A stretch of DNA of 64,000 nucleotides from Pedobacter ureilyticus (GTDB lineage: Bacteria; Bacteroidota; Bacteroidia; Sphingobacteriales; Sphingobacteriaceae), in the NCBI RefSeq assembly GCF_005925345.1, contig NZ_SSHJ01000001.1, forward strand, positions 248,001 through 312,000, given 5' to 3'. This document shows positions 26,646 through 33,279 of the stretch, piece by piece. Numbering within the stretch: position 1 is the first letter of the stretch; the number at the start of each line of letters is the position of its first letter. A program made the position numbers and the translations under genes. The notes beneath the pieces were generated by a model, which worked only from the letters and a program-made list of their open reading frames with translations, was not told where the DNA came from and ran no database searches.

Positions 26646-27281
26646 TTATTTATTAGGTTGTGGCGTAGTTCTTAAATAAGGCTTAATGACCTTGTGTCCT
26701 TTAGGAAATTTAGCAGCAATATCTTCAGTTTTGATACTGTTAACTACAATCACATCTTCTCCGTCCTTCCAATCTGCTGGTGTAGCTACACTATAATTTG
26801 CAGTAAGTTGTAAAGAATCAATCACACGTAGTACCTCATTAAAGTTTCTACCGGTAGAAGCAGGATAAGTGATCATCAATTTCACTTTTTTATCGGGTCC
26901 GATTACAAATAAAGAGCGAACCGTTAATGTTTCAGAGGCATTTGGATGAATCATATCATACAAATTCGCTACGGTCTTATCCGAGTCTGCTATAATCGGA
27001 AAGTCGACCTCTGTGTTTTGCGTTTCATTAATATCTTCGATCCAACCCAGATGCGATTCTACTGGATCTACACTCAACGCCAAAACTTTGACATTCCGTT
27101 GATCGAATTCTTGCTTTAAAGCGGCAGTTCTACCTAACTCTGTAGTGCAAACAGGTGTATAATCAGCAGGATGCGAGAACAAAACTCCCCAGCTATCCCC
27201 TAAATATTCATAAAAGTCTATCTCACCTATAGATGTTATCGCTTTAAAATTTGGTGCAATATCCCCTATTCTTAAACTCAT
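26646..27281 (-). CDS. Peroxiredoxin, 1-Cys/Prx6 type
   Basis: This 211-residue cytosolic thiol peroxidase has peroxidatic Cys45 in HPADYTPVCTTEL, with the Pro/Thr partners of the active site and the conserved Arg in TVRSLFVIGPDKK. The long C-terminal extension (YSVATPADWKDGEDVIV, PKGHKVIKPYLRTTPQP) is diagnostic of the Prx6 subfamily. No resolving cysteine is seen, so an external thiol would recycle it. It reduces hydrogen peroxide and organic hydroperoxides. The gene is probably monocistronic, with cspA downstream on the same strand. Confidence 0.94.
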   Translation of the reverse strand: MSLRIGDIAPNFKAITSIGEIDFYEYLGDSWGVLFSHPADYTPVCTTELGRTAALKQEFDQRNVKVLALSVDPVESHLGWIEDINETQNTEVDFPIIADSDKTVANLYDMIHPNASETLTVRSLFVIGPDKKVKLMITYPASTGRNFNEVLRVIDSLQLTANYSVATPADWKDGEDVIVVNSIKTEDIAAKFPKGHKVIKPYLRTTPQPNK

Positions 27282-27367
27282 GGCCTTGTTTTTTAATTTA
27301 AAAATCTATTATTTATAAAATCAAGTTACGAAATTACGATGGCTTTACCAACGAGTGAAAACTTAGA

Positions 27368-28291
27368 TCAACTGAACAACTGCTCTTGGCCACCTAGAAA
27401 ATTAATACGAGGCAATTTACTCCCTAGCTTTTCATTAAACTTTTCGATAGTATAATCTGCGATAATTGGCGTATCGCTTTCATCATGCTGATGCAAAAAG
27501 AAATAAATTTCTTCTAAGCCTTTGTCTAGCCAGTGCGCTAGTCTTTCTATCCAATCGTCTACTCTTTTCTTATCAGAACTTTCTAAAAACTTACCACCGT
27601 TGCCTACAAAACGAATAAAAGCTTTTGGTGTTGGTAGTTCCATGTGTACGCAATCTCTTCTTCCGCTAGCATCAGTAATGGCTGCTCCAATTTTTAGATC
27701 GGACAGTAAAGAAAATAGCGTTTTCCTTTCGGCTGGTTTAGCAAACCAATCTTCATGACGCACCTCTAAAAACAAATTAAAATCGCGAGGTAAAGCCTCT
27801 AAATATTGCTGTAAAGCTGAAAAATTCTTTGGCCCAAAATTATCACCCAATTGCAAAAAACACGGCCCTAACTTGTCTCCAAAGGCACTAATCGCATTTA
27901 AGTATAAATCTGTCTCAGCCTGTGCGTTATTTAACCTTTTGATGTGTGTAATGGCTCTGGAAAATTTCGGACAGAATAAAAAATCTTTTCTTTGATTTGC
28001 CATTTCTTTCCATTTAATAATCTGCTCCTCTTTGGGGATGCCATAAAAAACTGCATTTAATTCTATAGAATTGAAATGCTTCACATATTCGCCCAAAAAG
28101 TCCTTTTCTTTCGTTTTTGGAGGGTAAATTAAGTTTACCCATTCTTTTCTACCCCATTTGGCACAGCCAACATAAAATTTAGGTGCTTCAATCCGTTTAC
28201 CAGTTAAAGTAAGCTGAGTTTGCACGCCATCTGGCGGCAAGGTGAAATCAATATTGTTTATTTCAGTAGTGTCAACTCTTCCAAATTCCAT
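27368..28291 (-). CDS. DUF72 family protein
   Basis: This 307-residue protein matches DUF72 (YecE-like), a TIM-barrel family of unknown biochemical role. Recognisable are KFYVGCAKWGRKEW and FNSIELNAVFYGIPKEE, then FLFCPKFSRAITH and LFLEVRHEDWF, and finally the FIRFVGNGG strand. The N-terminal ~35 residues (MEFGRVDTTEINNIDFTLPP) are typical of the Bacteroidota members. There is no signal peptide. It is downstream of a ~350-bp gap with dispersed repeats, and monocistronic as far as I can see. Confidence 0.87.
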   Translation of the reverse strand: MEFGRVDTTEINNIDFTLPPDGVQTQLTLTGKRIEAPKFYVGCAKWGRKEWVNLIYPPKTKEKDFLGEYVKHFNSIELNAVFYGIPKEEQIIKWKEMANQRKDFLFCPKFSRAITHIKRLNNAQAETDLYLNAISAFGDKLGPCFLQLGDNFGPKNFSALQQYLEALPRDFNLFLEVRHEDWFAKPAERKTLFSLLSDLKIGAAITDASGRRDCVHMELPTPKAFIRFVGNGGKFLESSDKKRVDDWIERLAHWLDKGLEEIYFFLHQHDESDTPIIADYTIEKFNEKLGSKLPRINFLGGQEQLFS

Positions 28292-28310
28292 GTTTAAATA
28301 TAATTACTTA

Positions 28311-28568
28311 GCCACAGATGCACAGATAATTTTTTAATACAAATTTATATTTGAGAATTATAGCATTAAATTATAGGCATTTAATACGTCAACTTATTAC
28401 ATACCCTTACATTAAATTTAGGGTCTGCAAAATTTATTTCGGCATCAGTTTTATGGGTTAAATCAACGAAATCAAGCTAAAGTTAGCTCAATTTAGTATT
28501 CAAAAAACCAATCCGTACCTCTCTAGGCAAAATTTATCCTTTTTAAACATTATCTGTGCATTTGTGGC
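28311..28568. repeat. Element bounded by a 20-bp inverted repeat (GCCACAGATGCACAGATAAT)
   Basis: Terminal inverted repeats of 20 bp match 19 of 20 at a separation of 218 bp. The same arm sequence forms the dps terminator at 19551-19594. No target-site duplication can be identified with confidence. Confidence 0.6.
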
Positions 28569-28580
28569 AAAAAAACTCTA

Positions 28581-28620
28581 AAAAGAAAAACCCCGAATAC
28601 AACTAAATGTTTTCGGGGTT
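28581..28620 (-). terminator. Terminator after the anti-sigma/protease gene
   Basis: Arms AACCCCGAA (28589-28597) and TTCGGGGTT (28612-28620) are followed on the minus strand by a T-rich run (28581-28590). Confidence 0.85.
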
Positions 28621-28641
28621 CAACTATCTGTCATTTAAAAA

Positions 28642-29736
28642 TTAGTTATTGTTATACACCTTAATCATGAAAACATAATCTTGTATCTTCTCTACCTGCT
28701 TATCACGTTTTAAACCTTTAAGCAAGCTCTTTTTGCCATAACCAACTCTCTTACTTAGCGAGTCTTGCGGAATAGCGTTTAAAGCCTCCATAATGTATTT
28801 AGATTTTACGGCAAAAGTAGCACCATCAGTTTTGTTTTCTTTACCATTAATAATACCTACAATGTTACCATTATTATCCAACAATGGTCCGCCACTATTA
28901 CCAGGATTAACCGGAATAGCTACCTGATAAGCCAAAGTATCACCATTAATACCGTTTTTAGAACTTACGTATCCATCGCCTAAAACAATATCATCTTTAG
29001 GGAAGCCTAAGGTAAATACAGGTTCGCCAACACCCGAGTTGCCTTTCTTTATTGTATAAGGTAACGAAGGAAGATGATCAAAACTATTATCATTAATTTT
29101 AAGGATAGCGATATCATTTACAGGATCTGTGTAGATAGATTTCACTTTATAAGAACCTGTGTTATTTTGCACATAAATAGAATCAGCACTACGAATAACA
29201 TGATAATTTGTTAAAATATAGCCGTTGCCAGAAATCGCAAAACCAGTACCACCAAAATTAGCAGGTTTAGCTTCGGTTTTATTAGATTTACGAGATCTAA
29301 TATCCCTAATCAAAGTATTTGTAGTGGTTTTAATTTGCGCCACATCTTTACTCATAGCTGCAAAATTACCCTCTTGTTTTCTACTTTCGTTGTAAGAATT
29401 TAAAGCAATTAAACTCAACAAAATAAACGAAGCAGCTACGGCTACCGCAGATCTATTATTACGCCACAACCTAACCAGCTTAGAAGGATGAGGTTTCAAT
29501 TCCTCTGTTAACGAAGCCACGTCAATTTGTGCATGCGCCACATCCATTTGTTCCTTCAACTTCATGATGTTGGCATACTGGTTTACCGATTCTAAAAAAA
29601 CCTTATGGGCAACCACTTTGTGATCTACCATTTGATCGTTGCTGCGCAATTGTTCAAACGCGGCACGCTCTTCTGGTGTTAGCTTACCGTTAAGGTAATC
29701 TTCAATTATAGCCTCTAGTTCTAAATCTTGTCTCAT
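28642..29736 (-). CDS. Membrane-anchored trypsin-like protease fused to an anti-sigma-like N-terminus
   Basis: This 364-residue protein has an unusual layout. Residues 1-92 are cytosolic and helical (MRQDLELEAIIEDYLNGKLT, PEERAAFEQ), resembling the N-termini of Bacteroidota anti-sigma factors. One membrane helix spans ~96-113. Residues ~158-325 form a trypsin-like (S1C/HtrA-type) domain with His179 (LTNYHVI), Asp208 (PVNDIAIL) and Ser281 (NPGNSGGPLL). There is no PDZ domain. The gene starts three bases after the ECF sigma factor gene, so it should be its co-transcribed regulator. I infer that the periplasmic protease senses envelope state and that the cytosolic part binds sigma. The domain calls are firm; the regulatory role is inference. 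Confidence 0.85.
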   Translation of the reverse strand: MRQDLELEAIIEDYLNGKLTPEERAAFEQLRSNDQMVDHKVVAHKVFLESVNQYANIMKLKEQMDVAHAQIDVASLTEELKPHPSKLVRLWRNNRSAVAVAASFILLSLIALNSYNESRKQEGNFAAMSKDVAQIKTTTNTLIRDIRSRKSNKTEAKPANFGGTGFAISGNGYILTNYHVIRSADSIYVQNNTGSYKVKSIYTDPVNDIAILKINDNSFDHLPSLPYTIKKGNSGVGEPVFTLGFPKDDIVLGDGYVSSKNGINGDTLAYQVAIPVNPGNSGGPLLDNNGNIVGIINGKENKTDGATFAVKSKYIMEALNAIPQDSLSKRVGYGKKSLLKGLKRDKQVEKIQDYVFMIKVYNNN

Positions 29737-29739
29737 CTT

Positions 29740-30306
29740 CTATGATTGAAAAAATAATTTCTTTAATCTTTGCAAACACTTGTATTTCTGTGTTTTCGCA
29801 TTATCAGCATTAGTATAACCAAACTTTTCGCATATATCCTGCATTGATTGGTTGTTGATATAAAAATCTTCAATAATCGTTTTACAAGGTTCTCCCAAGC
29901 TTTCCAATGCCACCTTCATCTTGTCAAACTGCATATCTTTATGTTCATGCTGCTCCAAATCTTCTTCTACGGCAAGTACATCTTCAAAATCAGCGATATT
30001 ACTGCTTTTCTTACTATGTTGAGCAAGCTTTTTTAACCAAATCCTCCTACTTACCGAGTAAATGTAGGTTTTCAGCTTACTGCTTAACTCAAAACTTCCG
30101 CTTTTAATTTTATTGTAGAGCACAATAATCGCTTCCTGATAAACATCTTTTGCATCATCCTCATCGCCATTGTTGTTCAAAATAAACTGCAATACCATTG
30201 GAAAATACGCGACATACAACTTATTTAAAGCATCTACTGAGTTATTAAGTATCCCTAAAACAACTTCTCTATCTGTTGGTAACGAACTGCTAAACTTTAC
30301 ACTCAC
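29740..30306 (-). CDS. ECF-type RNA polymerase sigma factor
   Basis: This 188-residue group-4 sigma factor shows region 2 at ~25-95 (DALNKLYVAYFPMVLQFIL and DVYQEAIIVLYNK, then LKTYIYSVSRRIWLK) and region 4 at ~130-185, with LGEPCKTIIEDFYINNQSM and EKFGYTNADNAKTQKYKCL as helix-turn-helix. The two are joined by an acidic linker. It directs RNA polymerase to a specific promoter set. The following gene, three bases away, encodes the membrane protease/anti-sigma fusion that probably controls it. A TATATTTG box on the minus strand (30399-30406) may be its promoter. Confidence 0.92.
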   Translation of the reverse strand: MSVKFSSSLPTDREVVLGILNNSVDALNKLYVAYFPMVLQFILNNNGDEDDAKDVYQEAIIVLYNKIKSGSFELSSKLKTYIYSVSRRIWLKKLAQHSKKSSNIADFEDVLAVEEDLEQHEHKDMQFDKMKVALESLGEPCKTIIEDFYINNQSMQDICEKFGYTNADNAKTQKYKCLQRLKKLFFQS

Positions 30307-30398
30307 TTATTAATACAATTAAATTCAAATGGTAACCCAATAATAATCAAAAAAATAAAAGACTTACACTGATACCATACATCTCTTTTTTTGAAAAG

Positions 30399-30406
30399 CA
30401 AATATA
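30399..30406 (-). promoter_or_regulatory. Candidate -7 box of the ECF sigma operon
   Basis: Minus-strand TATATTTG, an exact TAnnTTTG, lies about 93 bp before the sigma-factor ATG. There is no clear -33 partner. Confidence 0.4.
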
Positions 30407-30618
30407 CTACTCCTACTTAAGTATAGCTTTGTTTTCGGCTTTATACCGGTAGTCTTATAATTAGCGGCACTAGCGTGATGTTCGCTCTTTAATCTGCTTT
30501 ATAAAAACCTGGTTACTACACAAAGCTCCTTTTTAATACCTAAACCACAAAATAGTAACCTTAGCAACGGCTCAAAAAAAATATTTTCATTTTTTCTTAA
30601 AACTTAAGGTTACCTTTT

Positions 30619-30626
30619 TACCTTTG
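30619..30626 (+). promoter_or_regulatory. Candidate -7 box of the small lipoprotein gene
   Basis: TACCTTTG followed by CGG fits TAnnTTTG. It predicts a start near 30632 and a ~40-nt leader to the ATG at 30672. Confidence 0.55.
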
Positions 30627-30671
30627 CGGCATTAAGAGTAAATTAATTAATTATTTAATCAGAAAATTAAA

Positions 30672-30863
30672 ATGAAAAACTTATTCAAATTTGGCTTTTT
30701 AGCTTTAGCATTATCTTTAACTGTAGTAGCTTGTTCTTCTGAAAACAAATCAGAAGGTACTGATACTGTAGGTGCTGACACTACTATCACTGCTGATACT
30801 ACTGTAACTGATACAGTTGTAACTACTGATACTACTGTTGTTGATTCAACTGTTAAACACTAG
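30672..30863 (+). CDS. Small Thr/Asp-repeat lipoprotein
   Basis: This 63-residue protein has a signal sequence ending VVACSS, so Cys21 should be lipidated. The mature part is almost only Thr, Asp, Val and Ala in DTT, DTV and TTDTT units and ends VKH. It has no enzyme domain. A good -7 box lies upstream and a strong terminator downstream, both of which support a real, probably abundant transcript. A low-complexity acidic lipoprotein could be a surface spacer; function unknown. It is divergent from the ECF sigma operon but not evidently linked to it. Confidence 0.8.
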   Translation: MKNLFKFGFLALALSLTVVACSSENKSEGTDTVGADTTITADTTVTDTVVTTDTTVVDSTVKH

Positions 30864-30881
30864 TCAAATAGTAATGTATAG

Positions 30882-30916
30882 AAAAAGTCCTGAGAATTTC
30901 TCAGGACTTTTTTTTT
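30882..30916. terminator. Bidirectional terminator
   Basis: Arms AAAGTCCTGAGA and TCTCAGGACTTT (30884-30909) with a 3-nt loop and A/T runs on both sides lie between the lipoprotein gene and the convergent receiver-CRP gene. Confidence 0.92.
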
Positions 30917-30935
30917 AGACGACCAACTTTTTAAG

Positions 30936-31964
30936 CTATTGCTTAATTTTACTTAACTTATCTATAGAAACAATGTAAATGGCGTTACCGTGTTTCTCTA
31001 TCAATTTTTCTTCCTTAAAATCGGCCAACATACGACTAACTGTTTCACTAGCTGTACCAACAAAGGCAGCTAAATCATCTCTAGAAATCTTTAAAGTGCA
31101 GTTATCATCTTCGGGGTTAGCAAATTTTCTTGCCAATTGAACCAAAGCTTCTGCTACTCGTTTACGTACAGAAAAGTAAGCCAACTTTAACATTTGATCT
31201 TCTTTAAAACGTATGTTACCGGATAGCAATTCAATAAATGCCGTAGCCATTTCCTGATGATTAAGCAAGGCATCCATAAAATCAGCCTTAGGTATCAACG
31301 TTATTTCGGTATCTGCTAAAGTGGCCGCATTATCTGCATAGGCTACGCCACAACATAAACTTTCGTAACCAAAAAAATCTCCATTCTTATAAATATTCGA
31401 TGAAAGTTCTCTTCCATCCTTAAAGCGCTTATATGTTTTTACCTGACCACTTTTTACGTAGTACAAATAGTTAGGTTCGTCATTTTCTAAGTAAATTACC
31501 TGCTTGCTTGCATAACTTCTTGCTTTTCCTTTTTGTTTTAACTCTGTAAATATGGTTTGTAAATCTTTTGGCGAAGCTCTAAAACCTACCGTTTGATTTT
31601 TCTTTTTTAACCTACTTTCAATTGCATTAAAGAGCTCCAGATCATCAAAAGGTTTGGTCAAATAGTCATCAGCTCCCATTTCCATTCCTTTGCGCATATC
31701 TGCTCTTTCAGCCTTCGCTGTCATAAAAATAAAAGGAATATTGGCCAATTTGGGATTTTTGCTTAATAAATAAAGTACGCCATAACCATCTAACTCGGGC
31801 ATCATAATGTCACACAAGATGATATCGGGAGATGAACTTAGTGCCAATTCCACTCCTAACTTTCCATTTTTTGCCGAAATTGCGTTATAACCCGCCAATG
31901 TTAACACTTCAACCGTACCTTCTCTAATATCGTCGTTATCTTCAATTACTAAAACTTTTTTCAT
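30936..31964 (-). CDS. Response-regulator receiver fused to a CRP/FNR-type transcription factor
   Basis: This is a 342-residue fusion. Residues 1-120 form a receiver domain with acidic residues near Glu8-Asp12, phospho-acceptor Asp52 (CDIMMPELDG) and Lys104 (LTKPF). Residues ~140-250 form a cyclic-nucleotide-type beta-roll (VIYLENDEPNYLYYVKSG, GDFFGYESLC), and ~265-340 a CRP/FNR winged helix (ISRDDLAAFVGTASETVSRML). FNR-type [4Fe-4S] cysteines are not apparent; CC at ~205 lies in the beta-roll. So one polypeptide combines what rhizobia split into FixJ (receiver) and FixK (CRP-like activator). It lies 11 bp after the FixL-like kinase gene and should be its phosphorylation target. Confidence 0.9.
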   Translation of the reverse strand: MKKVLVIEDNDDIREGTVEVLTLAGYNAISAKNGKLGVELALSSSPDIILCDIMMPELDGYGVLYLLSKNPKLANIPFIFMTAKAERADMRKGMEMGADDYLTKPFDDLELFNAIESRLKKKNQTVGFRASPKDLQTIFTELKQKGKARSYASKQVIYLENDEPNYLYYVKSGQVKTYKRFKDGRELSSNIYKNGDFFGYESLCCGVAYADNAATLADTEITLIPKADFMDALLNHQEMATAFIELLSGNIRFKEDQMLKLAYFSVRKRVAEALVQLARKFANPEDDNCTLKISRDDLAAFVGTASETVSRMLADFKEEKLIEKHGNAIYIVSIDKLSKIKQ

Positions 31965-31975
31965 TTGCTGACCAA

Positions 31976-33169
31976 TTACTGTTGGTTAAAATTAAAATGT
32001 AGGGTAAATGTGGTGCCTTTATTTTGTTCGGTTTGGCAGGTAACTGTGCCACTCATTAAACCTACGTATCGTTTTACAATGTTTAAACCTAAACCTGTTC
32101 CAGGAATATCTCCGGTATTATGCGCTCTAAAAAAGGGCTCAAATAAGTTTACTTTATCTAACTCTGGAATACCAATTCCGTTATCTTTTACTTCCACCAG
32201 TAATTCGTTTTCTTTAAGCTTAGTATTAAACTGAATCATTGTATTTTCTCCAGAATATTTGATGGCATTAGAAATGAGGTTGATAATACAGTTTTTTAAT
32301 AAGTTATGGTCTAAAAAAACCTGCGCACTGGTTCCGGTGTGCTCGTAAACAATTAATTGATTTTGCTTACTAATCAATTGTAGTTCTTCCACAATTTCTT
32401 CTGCAAAGGCAATTACGTTAAACCAGCCGGCATTAGGCTCCACTTTACCTGCTTCCAGTTTTTCTAGCGATAGAAAATCATTTAAAATGGTGGTCAAATT
32501 ATTGATTGCATTTTTGATTTTCATGGTATGCTTTTCTACATTGGCAACATCACTTTTAGAGCTGTATTTATCTATTAACGAAGCAGATAACTGAATAGAA
32601 CTCAATGGTGTTCTAAACTCGTGAGAAGCCATAGACACAAACCTAGTTTTCAACTGATTAAGTTCTTTCTCTTTCTCAAACAAAGCACTTACATGCTCTT
32701 TTGCTGTTTCTAGCTCGTTGATAGATTTGATAAGGTCTTGTGTACGCTCTTTAATTTTAAGCTCTAACTCTTCGGTATAGCTTTTAATTTTCAGCTCATC
32801 TTCTTTCTGCCTACTTAAATCGTGAATAAAACCAGTGAAAATCCTTCTATCCGAAAACTTCACTTCACTTACGCCCAATCTAAACGGAAAAGTAGAACCA
32901 TCTTTACGCTGCCCCAGCACTTCCCTACCAATACCGATAATGTGCGGATCTCCACTATGACGGTAATTTGCAATGTAACTGTCGTGCCTTGCCTTATCTG
33001 GTTGCGGCATTAAAACCGATACATTTTTACCAGTAAGCTCCTCGCGATCATATCCGAACAAGGTAAGCGCCGAAGGATTAATGTGCTCAATTATCCCAAA
33101 TTCGTCGATGGTAATTATTCCATCAATTGCGTTTTCTATAATTGCGTTTAACAATTTCGCTCTTTCCAT
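31976..33169 (-). CDS. FixL-like PAS histidine kinase, probable heme/oxygen sensor
   Basis: This is a 397-residue soluble histidine kinase. The PAS domain (1-118) closely follows rhizobial FixL: the segment RHDSYIANYRHSGDPHIIGI then GR holds His62, His76 and Arg82, at the same spacing (+14, +20) as the heme-ligand His200, His214 and Arg220 of Bradyrhizobium FixL. A coiled coil (~120-170) leads to the dimerisation domain with phospho-acceptor His183 (SHEFRTPL) and an ATPase domain with N (NLISNAIKYS), G1 (DNGIGI) and G2 (GTGLGL) boxes. There is no membrane segment. It is transcribed with the receiver-CRP gene. Heme binding is inferred from residues, not shown. Confidence 0.88.
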   Translation of the reverse strand: MERAKLLNAIIENAIDGIITIDEFGIIEHINPSALTLFGYDREELTGKNVSVLMPQPDKARHDSYIANYRHSGDPHIIGIGREVLGQRKDGSTFPFRLGVSEVKFSDRRIFTGFIHDLSRQKEDELKIKSYTEELELKIKERTQDLIKSINELETAKEHVSALFEKEKELNQLKTRFVSMASHEFRTPLSSIQLSASLIDKYSSKSDVANVEKHTMKIKNAINNLTTILNDFLSLEKLEAGKVEPNAGWFNVIAFAEEIVEELQLISKQNQLIVYEHTGTSAQVFLDHNLLKNCIINLISNAIKYSGENTMIQFNTKLKENELLVEVKDNGIGIPELDKVNLFEPFFRAHNTGDIPGTGLGLNIVKRYVGLMSGTVTCQTEQNKGTTFTLHFNFNQQ

Positions 33170-33279
33170 GTTCCTTGTAAGTAAAAAGTTAAAATTAAAA
33201 AGTCAAAAACCTCAACTTTTATCCATTTCTTCTACGTTAGCAAGTTAGTTATTTTAGGAATATTTTAATTAAATCAAAG

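Larger units (their letters stand above)
28292..28641. other. 350-bp gap bounded by an inverted dispersed repeat
   Basis: No coding frame of note. GCCACAGATGCACAGATAAT (28311-28330) and its inverse (28549-28568, one mismatch) enclose 218 bp of AT-rich sequence. The right end holds the terminator of the protease gene. The enclosed DNA shows no tRNA or recognisable RNA fold. Confidence 0.6.
30307..30671. other. 365-bp divergent promoter region
   Basis: It separates the sigma-factor operon (minus) from a small lipoprotein gene (plus). It contains TATATTTG on minus (30399-30406), TAGCTTTG on plus (30424-30431) and TACCTTTG on plus (30619-30626), plus an 8-bp inverted pair GGTTACTA/TAGTAACC (30511-30518, 30553-30560). 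No convincing open frame is present. A short RNA from the internal plus-strand box is possible but unproven. Confidence 0.5.
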
